Source: Clostridium rectalis (GTDB taxonomy: Bacteria; Bacillota; Clostridia; Clostridiales; Clostridiaceae). From it: a stretch of DNA of 64,000 nucleotides. The translations under genes and the position numbers were made by a program. Shown piece after piece: positions 18,639 to 27,128 of this stretch. The stretch spans positions 372,001-436,000 of the forward strand of contig NZ_UYZZ01000002.1 of assembly GCF_900626095.1 (NCBI RefSeq), given 5' to 3'. The notes under the pieces are model-generated. The model did not search any database. It worked only from the letters and a program-made list of their open reading frames with translations, and had not been told where the DNA came from. Position 1 is the stretch's first letter. The number at the start of each line of letters is the position of its first letter.

Positions 18639-18762
18639 TATTTTCTAAATAATTCAAAAATTTTATACTTTTTATGCGTATCTAAGAGGATTACTGATTT
18701 TTTTGTTGAATATATTTAAATGTAGAAGACAAAAATAATTCTTATCAAAGGACGTGGTTAAT

Positions 18763-20046
18763 ATGAATAGCAAAGTAGCATTTTGCGGTAATATACGCAA
18801 AGGTTTAAGTATTGAAAAAGGTTATATTTTAGCAAATGTAAATTCAGGATTAATTGAAGAAATTACTTTTACAGAACACACTCCTAAAAATTTTTCAGGT
18901 AAGATTTTTAATTATGATGATAATTTTACTATATGTGCTGGAGATTTAAACTGCCATTCTCATCCAGAACAATCAATTTACACAGATATTGTAGATAGGA
19001 CATGGGACTTAGGAACTTGGTGTAAAAACACTATATATAAATATAGTATTAATTTACAACCTGAACACATATATTTAGGATGCCTAAGAGCTTTTTCAAG
19101 AATGCTTTCACTAGGGGTAACCTCTGTTATGGTTTCTTATTATTGTCATGGAAATAAAGGAAATATTTTAGACAAAGAAGTTATAAAAGCAGCTGACAAT
19201 GTAGGGATACGATTGTATTTTGGAAGAATGAATTATGATATAATAAATGAAGACGCTTACATAGAAAAAAAGAATTCTCAAATAACTTACAATGAAACAC
19301 CTGGAGAAGCAGAATTTAATTTTTTGATTTTAGCAGGTGAAAACTACTCTCATAATATAGTTGTGGCTCCTGCACTCCATAGTATACATGCCTCCTCAAA
19401 AAAAGCTATTATAAAGGGTATAAATTTGGCTTTCGATTTCGGAAAATATATGCAAATCCATTTGTCTGAAGATAAGGGGGATGTGGATTTATCCTTAAAA
19501 TTATATGGTTTGCGCCCACTAGAATTTTTAGAGTCTCTTTTAATAAACGGTGAAATCAAAAGTTTAGAACATATTATTTTATCTGATTGCATATGGATAA
19601 ATGATAATGAAATAAATATAATAAAAAAATATAATATGAAGGTTGTTTTAAACCCAAGAATGAATAATAGAATAAAAGCTGGAGAAGCAAATTTAAAAAA
19701 ACTTCTAGAAAAACACATCCCTATATATTTAGGAACAGATGGAGAAGCTAGTAATGATGACTTGTCTATCTCTGGTGAAAAAGAATTTTTAAAGAATAAA
19801 TATACTGATGTAAGTCCGTGTATAATAGATAACTTAGGTACTACTCCTTTAATGTTCAATAATGGTTTTATAGGAAATCTAGAAATAAATAGTTTTTGTG
19901 ACTTAAAAATATTAGATAGAAACCATAATATAAAGGACATATTTGTTGGTGGAAAACAGATTATAAATGATAAAAAACTTTTGACTATGGACATAATTAA
20001 TGATATAGAAATTCCTTTAAAAAATGCTCTAGATAAAATATTATAA
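18763..20046 (+). CDS. HutF-like amidohydrolase (aminohydrolase/deiminase)
   Basis: The 427-residue protein is an amidohydrolase-superfamily metal enzyme. I see the metal ligands LNCHSHPEQ (HxH, about 65-69), VVAPALHSIHAS, MQIHLSEDKGD and YLGTDGEASNDD (catalytic Asp). This order and spacing resemble formiminoglutamate deiminase (HutF) and related guanine/chlorohydrolase-type deaminases; the substrate cannot be fixed. If HutF-like it would turn formiminoglutamate into formylglutamate, bypassing THF. I chose ATG 18763 because AAAGGA lies ten bases upstream; the GTG at 18754 is too close. It is divergent from gltS1 and ends at a strong terminator. Confidence 0.75.
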   Translation: MNSKVAFCGNIRKGLSIEKGYILANVNSGLIEEITFTEHTPKNFSGKIFNYDDNFTICAGDLNCHSHPEQSIYTDIVDRTWDLGTWCKNTIYKYSINLQPEHIYLGCLRAFSRMLSLGVTSVMVSYYCHGNKGNILDKEVIKAADNVGIRLYFGRMNYDIINEDAYIEKKNSQITYNETPGEAEFNFLILAGENYSHNIVVAPALHSIHASSKKAIIKGINLAFDFGKYMQIHLSEDKGDVDLSLKLYGLRPLEFLESLLINGEIKSLEHIILSDCIWINDNEINIIKKYNMKVVLNPRMNNRIKAGEANLKKLLEKHIPIYLGTDGEASNDDLSISGEKEFLKNKYTDVSPCIIDNLGTTPLMFNNGFIGNLEINSFCDLKILDRNHNIKDIFVGGKQIINDKKLLTMDIINDIEIPLKNALDKIL

Positions 20047-20051
20047 TAAAT

Positions 20052-20106
20052 AAAAAGGCTATATCTCAAAATAACTTTTATTGATTTTGAGACAGCCTTT
20101 TTTTAT
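20052..20106. terminator. Bidirectional terminator with a recurring GAGACAGCC arm
   Basis: AAAAAGGCT-atat-CTCAAAAT pairs with ATTTTGAG-ac-AGCCTTTTT, then a T-run. It separates convergent genes. The arm ATTTTGAGACAGCC recurs in the terminator after hutI. Confidence 0.85.
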
Positions 20107-20115
20107 TTGTTACTT

Positions 20116-21288
20116 TTAACTTCTAGTTACTTTACGCTTCTCTACTATTCCTGTTAACATTAACGCTATAGCTCCATCCCCCGTTATATTACAAGCAGTT
20201 CCAAAACTATCTTGTAGAGCAAATATAGTAAGCACTAATGCAACAGCGGAATCATTAAACCCTAAAACTCCTGTTATAAGGCCAAGAGATGCCATAACTG
20301 TGCCTCCTGGAACCCCTGGCGCACCTATAGCAAAGATACCTAATAGTATTATAAATTGAATCATTTTTCCCACTGGTGGTAAAGATCCATACATTATTTT
20401 CGATACAGTCATAACAAAAAATACCTCTGTAAGCACTGAGCCACACAAATGAATTGTAGAACATAGTGGAATAGAAAAATCTACTATATCTTCTTTTAAA
20501 ACCTTTGATTTATGTGCACATTTTAATGCTATGGGCAATGTAGCTGCACTTGACATTGTTCCAACTGCAGTTAAATAAGCCGGTCCATAATGTTTTACTA
20601 CTTCAAGTGGGTTTTTATTTGATATAGCACCACCTATTGAATATAAAAGAGTTAACCAAATAAAATGTCCTATTAAAACTAATATTATTACTATAATAAA
20701 AACAGGTAATTGTTTTGTTATGCTACCTTCATATGCAAGTCCTGAAAAAGTAGCAGCAATAAAATATGGTAAAATAGGTATTATAACCCTACTTACTATA
20801 GCAAGCATTATGTTTTGAAATTGATCTAACAACTTTTCTACTAAATCTGAATTAGTCCATGCAGTTGCAAGCCCTATTAAAATAGCCGTAATCAATGCTG
20901 TCATAACAGACATAATAGGTGGAATATCCAGTTTAAAAACTATTTCCGGTAATTTTCTCAATCCTTCTGCACTTGTTGCAATAGACAGCTTTGGTATTAT
21001 TCCATATCCTGTTACTGCAGATAATGTAGCAGCTCCTACTGATGATAAATAAGCTATAACCACTGTAATTCCAAGCATTTTACTTGCATTTGATCTCATT
21101 TTCACTATAGAAGGTGCTATAAACCCAATTATTACAAGTGGTATGCAGTAAAATATTACTTGCCCTAAAATATATTTTATTGTTACTATTACTCTCATAA
21201 TTGGTTCTGTAACTATTAACCCAATTACTATACCTATTATTACTGCTAATAATAATTTTACAACCAAATTATCTTTTAATTTCCCCAA
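20116..21288 (-). CDS. Dicarboxylate/amino acid:cation symporter (DAACS family)
   Basis: A 390-residue membrane carrier of the glutamate/dicarboxylate symporter fold. It shows the serine-rich hairpin GTMSSAATLPIALKCA, the IPLCSTIHLCGSVLTEV region (usually PLGATINMDGTA in this family), and the late re-entrant loop GAPGVPGGTVMASLGLI followed by FGTACNITGDGAIALM. The altered NMDGT-type motif means glutamate should not be assumed. It follows the cysteine-desulfidase-like gene by 39 bases on the same strand, so it probably imports that enzyme's substrate (cysteine, cystine or serine). It starts with TTG, with GGGGGTTATACT upstream. Confidence 0.85.
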   Translation of the reverse strand: MGKLKDNLVVKLLLAVIIGIVIGLIVTEPIMRVIVTIKYILGQVIFYCIPLVIIGFIAPSIVKMRSNASKMLGITVVIAYLSSVGAATLSAVTGYGIIPKLSIATSAEGLRKLPEIVFKLDIPPIMSVMTALITAILIGLATAWTNSDLVEKLLDQFQNIMLAIVSRVIIPILPYFIAATFSGLAYEGSITKQLPVFIIVIILVLIGHFIWLTLLYSIGGAISNKNPLEVVKHYGPAYLTAVGTMSSAATLPIALKCAHKSKVLKEDIVDFSIPLCSTIHLCGSVLTEVFFVMTVSKIMYGSLPPVGKMIQFIILLGIFAIGAPGVPGGTVMASLGLITGVLGFNDSAVALVLTIFALQDSFGTACNITGDGAIALMLTGIVEKRKVTRS

Positions 21289-21327
21289 AGTATAACCCCC
21301 CTTAATTATTTATAATATATTTAAATT

Positions 21328-22596
21328 TTAACTACATCTGTCAATCATTACATTTAGAATAACTTCATCAGTACAACTCATACCATCTGTAGATACTTTC
21401 CCTAAGTTTTGTATAGATTTTTCTGCTGAATTATCTAAAATACCATCATTAGATGGAACATATATATTATCTAATGCCATTTTTGCTGCGTCAATAGCTG
21501 AAGAAACAGATACACATAATTTATATGCACAACCTAGTTTAGCACCATCACAAATCATTCCTGATATACCAGCTATCATGTTTTTTATAGCTCCATAAAT
21601 CTGTTGAATATCCCCTCCTAAAAGATAAGTAATCCCTGCACTAGCTCCAACACCGGCGGCAACTCCACACCCGCATACTGGAGACAATGCACCGGTATAG
21701 CTTTTTATATAAATGGTTACTAAATGGCTTAATGCCACACTTCTTATAATTTTATCATTGTCAATATTTAGTCTTTCTCCTATAGATGCTACCGGTAATA
21801 TAGCTACTAACCCATGATTACCACTGCCAGCACTACTCATAACAGGCAAAGGATGTCCTGACATTCTTGCCTCACAGGCGGAAGAAGTAATAGCTTTTGC
21901 ATATTGGTCTATACTTTCTTTATCTTTATATAGTAAATTTCCAAGACCCATTCCTAAACTATTCGATAAAGAATCCTCAGCTATCTTTTTATTCATTACA
22001 ATTCCTTCATTAATAAATTTTATTTTATCATACTCAGCTTTGTCAACAAAATCCTTAAAATCTTTTATATTAAATTCTCTTATTCTATCTCTTAATCCTA
22101 ACTTAGAAATTTTACCTGTAGGTTTTTCAGATATGCATTTTCCATTCTTCTCTAAAAGTACTATATTCAAATGACTATTTTTTATTACAACTTTAGAAGT
22201 GTTATGTTGGCCTTTTACTATAACCTCTATATATAATTCATTTACTTTCTCTTTTAAATATAATTTTATTATATTCTTGTTTAAAAGTTTTAATGCCTTT
22301 TCTATATCATCATTTGTCAAATCTTTTAATACCTGAAGTTTATATTCAGAATTTCCTACAATTATAGACAAAGCAGCAGCCACAATTATTCCCTTCTTAT
22401 CTGTACCTGGTATTCCTACTTCCTTCCCATTTTTGAATATATTTTTATCCACACTTATATTAACTTCCTTTACTTCTTCTTCTATTATTTCTTTACCTTT
22501 TGCAACTGCATATGCTACCGCCATAGGCTCTGTACATCCAAGAGCAGGTACTACTTGGTCTTTTAATATACTTACTAATAAATCATCATTTTTCAT
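21328..22596 (-). CDS. cdsB: L-cysteine desulfidase / L-serine-dehydratase-like protein (CdsB family, UPF0597)
   Basis: The 422-residue protein matches the COG3681 family, whose members split L-cysteine to pyruvate, sulfide and ammonia; a serine deaminase role is the alternative. It shows VPALGCTEPMAVAYAVA near the N-terminus, SSACEARMSGHPLPVMSSAGSGNHG, SPVCGCGVAAGVGASAG and ICDGAKLGCAYKL, whose Cys residues probably hold an Fe-S cluster. I prefer the ATG at 22596, nine bases after AGGAGG, over the ATG at 22602. It heads an operon with the DAACS symporter, behind a sigma-54 promoter. In C. difficile cdsB is known to depend on sigma-54, which supports the call. Confidence 0.88.
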   Translation of the reverse strand: MKNDDLLVSILKDQVVPALGCTEPMAVAYAVAKGKEIIEEEVKEVNISVDKNIFKNGKEVGIPGTDKKGIIVAAALSIIVGNSEYKLQVLKDLTNDDIEKALKLLNKNIIKLYLKEKVNELYIEVIVKGQHNTSKVVIKNSHLNIVLLEKNGKCISEKPTGKISKLGLRDRIREFNIKDFKDFVDKAEYDKIKFINEGIVMNKKIAEDSLSNSLGMGLGNLLYKDKESIDQYAKAITSSACEARMSGHPLPVMSSAGSGNHGLVAILPVASIGERLNIDNDKIIRSVALSHLVTIYIKSYTGALSPVCGCGVAAGVGASAGITYLLGGDIQQIYGAIKNMIAGISGMICDGAKLGCAYKLCVSVSSAIDAAKMALDNIYVPSNDGILDNSAEKSIQNLGKVSTDGMSCTDEVILNVMIDRCS

Positions 22597-22636
22597 AATC
22601 ATTTTCCTCCTATACTTTCATCCATATAACTAATAT

Positions 22637-22654
22637 AAGCAATTTATATGCCAC
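22637..22654 (-). promoter_or_regulatory. Sigma-54 (-24/-12) promoter of the cdsB operon
   Basis: Minus strand GTGGCATATAAATTGCTT matches TGGCAY-N5-TTGCW with GG and GC exactly 10 bases apart (22651-22652 and 22639-22640). It is nearly the same as the gltS1 site. Transcription would start near 22627, 31 bases before the gene. Confidence 0.85.
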
Positions 22655-22696
22655 TAGACTTTTATTGATATGTAAGCATTATAAACATATTAATTT

Positions 22697-22786
22697 AAAG
22701 GTTATTATCACATTTGATAATAACCTTTAAATCTAGTACTCTATTTGCTATTATAAAGGGTTATAATTGATTATCAATTGTGATAA
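22697..22786. promoter_or_regulatory. Duplicated TTATCA-N4-TGATAA sites upstream of cdsB
   Basis: TTATCA-catt-TGATAA at 22705-22720 sits inside a longer perfect palindrome (14-bp arms, 22697-22728). TTATCA-attg-TGATAA recurs at 22771-22786, 66 bases away, and half sites (TGATAATTAATTAT) appear at 22781 and 22801. The centres are about 85 and 151 bases upstream of the predicted sigma-54 start, typical of enhancer sites for a sigma-54 activator. Confidence 0.7.
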
Positions 22787-22820
22787 TTAATTATTATATT
22801 TGATAATTAATTATAAAATA

Positions 22821-22848
22821 AAAAGCTTGCAATTAAATGCAAGCTTTT
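22821..22848 (-). terminator. Terminator after hutH
   Basis: AAAAGCTTGCA and TGCAAGCTTTT form an 11-bp stem with a 6-base loop; on the minus strand a T-rich run (TTTTTATTTT) follows. It ends the permease-hutH transcript before the cdsB regulatory region. Confidence 0.85.
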
Positions 22849-22875
22849 ATAAATAATATAACTTTATTTTTTTAA

Positions 22876-24420
22876 TTAACCTTCTAAACTTACTTCTTTT
22901 TCCACTGCCTCTAAAATCTTTCCACTATTAATTAGTTCTGTAGCCTTATCTAATTCCTTATACATTTCTATATTAGTATCATATTCTATAAAGTCTATTG
23001 CCTCTCTAATAACCTTATAAGCTTCTTTTGTTCCTTTTCCTAATTCAAATCCTTTATCTACTCTAAAATCTATAGCCTGACATGCTGCCATCATTTCTGT
23101 AGCCACTACTCTTGTAGCATTTTTTATTATATCTCTAGATGTTCTAGCTGCTATAGTTCCCATACTAACAAGATCCTCTTGGTTAGCTGATGATGGGATT
23201 GAATCTACTGATGCTGGATGAGCTAGTATTTTATTTTCTGATACTAAAGCTGCCGCAGCATATTGCGTAATCATAAACCCTGAGTTTAATCCACCATGTT
23301 TAGCAAGAAATGCTGGTAAATCATTTAATTGATGATTTATAAGTCTTTCAAGTCTTCTTTCTGAAACATTAGCAATTTCTGCTGCTCCAATTCCTAAGAA
23401 ATCAAATGGCTGTGCCATTGGTTCTCCATGGAAATTACCTCCTGAAATTACATCTCCTTCTTTCGTTATGATTGGGTTATCTGTAACTGAATTTATTTCT
23501 ATTTCAACTTTCTGTTTTACATAATTAATAGTATCTTTACTAGCACCATGAATCTGAGGTACACATCTTAATGAATAAGCATCCTGAACCCTTAACTGGC
23601 CTTGTCTAGTTACATAAGTACTACCCTCAACTAATTTTAGTATATTTCTTGCTGTAGCTAACTGTCCTGAATGCGCTCTTATTATATGAGTTCTTTCATC
23701 AAAAGCATCTGTTATTCCTCTTAAAGCTTCCATGGTTAATGCAGCTGCAACATCACTTACTTTCAATAACTCAATAGCATCATATGTTGCCAATGCTCCA
23801 GTAGCTGTTAAAACCTGAGTTCCATTTATTAGGGCTAATCCTTCCTTTGCATCTAATTCTACTACAGGAACCCCTGCTTTTTCCATAGCTTCTTTACCTG
23901 ACATTATTTTTCCATTATATTCAGCCTCTCCAAGCCCTAACATTGGTAAAACCATGTGAGCAAGTGGAGCCAAATCTCCTGAAGCTCCTAATGAACCTTT
24001 TTCAGGTATTATAGGATGTACTCCTTTGTTTAACATATCTATTAAAGTAGTTAAAGTTTCAATTCTTATGCCTGAATATCCTTTTGATAACGCATTAGCC
24101 CTTGTAAGCATTATTGCTCTAACTGTATCTATTGGAAACTTTGGACCATACCCACATGCATGAGAACGTATAAGATTTTCCTGTAATTTTTTACAATCTT
24201 CCTTTGATATTGACACATTACAAAACTCTCCAAAGCCAGTAGTTACACCATAAACAACTTTTTCATTTGTTACTATATCATCTATAATCTTTCTTGATTT
24301 TAAAACCTTTTCTTTAGCCTCTTCGCTTAATGATACAACACAACCTTTTCTAGCTACTGCTACCATTTCTTCTAAAGTCAAATCATTTCCTGTTAAAACA
24401 ATTTCTTTAAATTCTTTCAT
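22876..24420 (-). CDS. hutH: Histidine ammonia-lyase
   Basis: HutH removes ammonia from L-histidine to give urocanate, the first step of histidine breakdown. The 514-residue protein has the MIO prosthetic-group motif in KGSLGASGDLAPLAH (Ala-Ser-Gly cyclises, about residue 143), VVYGVTTGFGEF with the catalytic Tyr, NLIRSHACGYG (Ser-His pair typical of histidine rather than tyrosine lyases), INGTQVL, RVQDAYSLRCVPQIHG and GGNFHGEPMAQPFD. Length and motifs are normal. AAGGAGGAGACAGTT precedes the ATG. The permease gene lies 92 bases upstream and the racemase before that, so all three are probably one operon. Confidence 0.98.
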   Translation of the reverse strand: MKEFKEIVLTGNDLTLEEMVAVARKGCVVSLSEEAKEKVLKSRKIIDDIVTNEKVVYGVTTGFGEFCNVSISKEDCKKLQENLIRSHACGYGPKFPIDTVRAIMLTRANALSKGYSGIRIETLTTLIDMLNKGVHPIIPEKGSLGASGDLAPLAHMVLPMLGLGEAEYNGKIMSGKEAMEKAGVPVVELDAKEGLALINGTQVLTATGALATYDAIELLKVSDVAAALTMEALRGITDAFDERTHIIRAHSGQLATARNILKLVEGSTYVTRQGQLRVQDAYSLRCVPQIHGASKDTINYVKQKVEIEINSVTDNPIITKEGDVISGGNFHGEPMAQPFDFLGIGAAEIANVSERRLERLINHQLNDLPAFLAKHGGLNSGFMITQYAAAALVSENKILAHPASVDSIPSSANQEDLVSMGTIAARTSRDIIKNATRVVATEMMAACQAIDFRVDKGFELGKGTKEAYKVIREAIDFIEYDTNIEMYKELDKATELINSGKILEAVEKEVSLEG

Positions 24421-24512
24421 AACTGTCTCCTCCTTAAGTAATTCTATATTTTTAATAATTATTTTTATGGATTTATACTAAAATTTAATTTACTAACTTA
24501 TTTATTTTCATT

Positions 24513-25814
24513 CTATAATAACATAGCTCCTATCAAACCTGCTATAAATAACGGAATATCATAGAATATAAATGTTGGTACACAGGTATCCCAAACGTGA
24601 TTGTGTTGTCCATCTACATTTAAACCCGAAGTTGGTCCAAGTGTACTATCTGAAGCCGGTGAACCTGCATCACCAAGTGCTGCAGCAACTCCTATTAGCA
24701 AAATTAGCGCTGGAACACTTATTCCCAATTTTATTGCAAGTGGGCAATATATTGCAGCTATTATTGGAATCGTACCAAAAGATGTACCAATACCCATTGT
24801 TACTAAAAGTCCAACTGCAAGCATTAAGAATGCTCCACCCATTTTTCCTCCTACCATTGCAGCGGTAGCATTGACTAAATTTTCAACAGCACCAGTTTCT
24901 CTTAAAACATTTCCATATCCTGCGGCAACTAACATTACGAAAGCTATAAAAGCCATCATTTTCATTCCGCCCTCCATCATTTCGTCAATTTCATTCCATT
25001 TAATTGACCCAGTTAATATCATAACTAAAAGTCCCGCCATAGCTCCTATTGGAAGTGACTTTGTGTAAAGCTGGGCAACAAAAGCTGCTACTGCTCCTAA
25101 AAGAGCTATCCAATGTTTTTTAGTCATAGTTATTTCTTCATTATCATCTAGAGCTCCATCCATTTTTATGTTCTCATATTCTCTTGGTTTTCTATACACT
25201 ACTAGTACTGCTGTTAATAAACCTACAACCATAGCTAATCCAGCAATCCACATTACACTTGATATATCAGATATCTCAATTGGTACTCCATTTTGAACCA
25301 TTTGATCCTTTATTATAGTATGAAATAAGAGTCCAAACCCTACTGAAAAAGATACATATGGTGCCTTTAACCCGAAAGTTAATGCACATGCCACTGCTCT
25401 TCTATCTATTTTCATTTTATTCATAAGTGGAATTAGTGGTGGTATTAGAATTGGAATAAATGCTATATGAACTGGAATTAAGTTTTGTGAAAAACAAGCT
25501 ACAAAAGCTATAAGTAAAGTAAATACTACTGCCTTTCCCTTAACAACTTTAGATATTTTTTTTGCAAGTATAGTAGCAAGTCCTGTTTTACTAATTGCTA
25601 CTGCTAAAGCTCCAAGTAAAATATAACTTAAAGCTGTTTCTGAGTTTCCTCCCATACCGGCAATAAGTGTAGTTACAGTATCAGGAATTGACATTCCTGC
25701 TGATAATCCTCCAACTAATGCTGCTATCAATATAGACAGCAATACATTTAATTTAATAAGACACAAAACTGACATTACTATTACAGATATGATAACTGGA
25801 TTAAATAATAACAC
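24513..25814 (-). CDS. Na+/H+ antiporter family permease (YuiF-like), probable histidine carrier
   Basis: The 433-residue protein has about 11-12 membrane segments and belongs to the NhaC-like / YuiF family of carriers: LIAGMGGNSETALSYILLGALAVAIS, ACFSQNLIPVHIAFIPIL, ALTFGLKAPYVSFSVGFGLLF, and GAALGDAGSPASDSTLGPTSGLN near the C-terminus. Members often neighbour amino-acid catabolic genes. Its position directly upstream of hutH and downstream of the DapF-like racemase makes histidine uptake the most economical role, which is inference. It starts with GTG preceded by GGGGGAG. Confidence 0.8.
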   Translation of the reverse strand: MLLFNPVIISVIVMSVLCLIKLNVLLSILIAALVGGLSAGMSIPDTVTTLIAGMGGNSETALSYILLGALAVAISKTGLATILAKKISKVVKGKAVVFTLLIAFVACFSQNLIPVHIAFIPILIPPLIPLMNKMKIDRRAVACALTFGLKAPYVSFSVGFGLLFHTIIKDQMVQNGVPIEISDISSVMWIAGLAMVVGLLTAVLVVYRKPREYENIKMDGALDDNEEITMTKKHWIALLGAVAAFVAQLYTKSLPIGAMAGLLVMILTGSIKWNEIDEMMEGGMKMMAFIAFVMLVAAGYGNVLRETGAVENLVNATAAMVGGKMGGAFLMLAVGLLVTMGIGTSFGTIPIIAAIYCPLAIKLGISVPALILLIGVAAALGDAGSPASDSTLGPTSGLNVDGQHNHVWDTCVPTFIFYDIPLFIAGLIGAMLL

Positions 25815-25829
25815 ATTAACTCCCCCTTT

Positions 25830-26684
25830 TTAAGTTATATATACACTTCCTTCTGCTACAATTTCTATTAATCCTTTTATTTCAATGGAAGTAATTATAT
25901 CGTTTTCAATATTTACCATAATTTCTAGTTCTCCTCCTGGCTGCATAATTTCGGTACTTATATTACTTTTTCTTAAAAAAGCTAATGCTGCTCCTAAAGC
26001 ACAAGTTCCAGATGCACAACTTCTTTCCCAAAATAAACTATCTATAGCCTTTACATAAACCAATGGCTCCAAATAATTTTTATCTTTATCATAAAACATT
26101 ATTCCTAGAGCTTCATATTCCTCATCTTTAAAATAGTCTCTTATAACATTATAAAACTCATCCTTATTTAGTATCTTATTACTATCTACTACTATATGAA
26201 TAATCCCTGGAAATTCTACTTTTAAAACTTCTATGTTCCCATTATTATATTTAATTAATATATTTTCTATTCTTTTTGGTAGCGGCATTTTAACTTGAGA
26301 TATAAATTTATTATTACTTTCAGTATTCCACACTCTACATTCCACTAAGTCATCTGCCCCTGAAACTTCTAGACTTATAGAATAATAATTATGAAACTTG
26401 TCCAAATAAGGATACTCCCTATATACTAAAACTGCTGCCAGTGCTCTTGTGGCATTACCACAAAATTCTCCCCCCATCATCTGGAGCCTCAAACAATTTT
26501 TTTCCTTTCCTTTTTTAGATATTGCTTTTTCAATAAAACCAACTTGTTCTGCAAATATATTATTATAGTTCATTATCTTTTTCGCTATATTCATATGCAT
26601 ATCTTTTGAAATTTGATCTGTTATCAAAACTGTCATATTTTCAACGGGATTCACTTTTGTAAAATGCAGTTTTATTTGTACCAC
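25830..26684 (-). CDS. DapF-family cofactor-independent epimerase, candidate histidine racemase
   Basis: The 284-residue protein has the two-domain diaminopimelate-epimerase fold with both catalytic thiols: MMGGEFCGNATRA (Cys75) and ERSCASGTCALGA (Cys223). The start VQIKLHFTKVNPVENMTVL lacks the GNDF signature of true DapF. A DapF-like histidine racemase that uses this GGEFCGN pattern has been described from Fusobacterium nucleatum, and CntK of Staphylococcus also racemises histidine. It sits 15 bases before the permease and hutH, so conversion of D- to L-histidine fits well. True DapF or another amino-acid racemase remain possible. The GTG start has GGAAGG close by. Confidence 0.75.
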   Translation of the reverse strand: MVQIKLHFTKVNPVENMTVLITDQISKDMHMNIAKKIMNYNNIFAEQVGFIEKAISKKGKEKNCLRLQMMGGEFCGNATRALAAVLVYREYPYLDKFHNYYSISLEVSGADDLVECRVWNTESNNKFISQVKMPLPKRIENILIKYNNGNIEVLKVEFPGIIHIVVDSNKILNKDEFYNVIRDYFKDEEYEALGIMFYDKDKNYLEPLVYVKAIDSLFWERSCASGTCALGAALAFLRKSNISTEIMQPGGELEIMVNIENDIITSIEIKGLIEIVAEGSVYIT

Positions 26685-27128
26685 ATCCTTCCATGTAATT
26701 AATTGCTTGGTTATTGCTTACAGGTTGATTATATCATGTTTTCGTCAAATAATAGTCTATTTAGAATTTTTTAAAAAATTCAAAAGTTTAATACACTTTG
26801 AATTTTTATTTCTTTTGTACTTCACACCACAAAAGCAAATTCTATTTAAACGATGTTTTTTCGCTGTTAAATCACTAATTACCAAGCTTTTTTCAATATT
26901 AAAGCAATTATATTTTTGCCTATCGTCGATAAAACGTCTAATTTTATTAAAACATAGATTATACTTTTGAAATTTCAATATCTTATACGAAAAGAAATAT
27001 TTATTATTAATATTTCTTTTGTTTGAATTATTAGAATACTCTTCTAATTCATTGTAGTAATACATTGGTACCATTTTAATTAATTAATACTATATCTCAT
27101 TAAACTACTAAAGTAAATATGTAATTTA
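26685..27128. other. AT-rich gap between yjiH-like gene and racemase operon
   Basis: No convincing gene is present. Overlapping reading frames occur on both strands (about 87 and 105 codons), but neither has a ribosome binding site or a recognisable family. One ACGTCTAATTTTATT at 26934-26948 matches the motif found upstream of ftcD1 and hutU, with TATCGTCGAT next to it. The gap should hold the promoter of the racemase-permease-hutH operon. It may also be the remains of a lost gene. Confidence 0.5.

Noticed and set aside
19350-20069. 239-codon minus-strand frame opposite the amidohydrolase
   Set aside because: Antisense shadow rich in Phe, Ser and Ile; the opposite strand has clear catalytic motifs.
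24572-25068. Two overlapping plus-strand frames opposite the permease gene
   Set aside because: Shadows of the permease; composition is typical of reverse-complement reading of membrane segments.
26757-27074. 105-codon minus-strand reading frame between the yjiH-like and racemase genes
   Set aside because: No ribosome binding site, no recognisable family, and an overlapping frame exists on the other strand.
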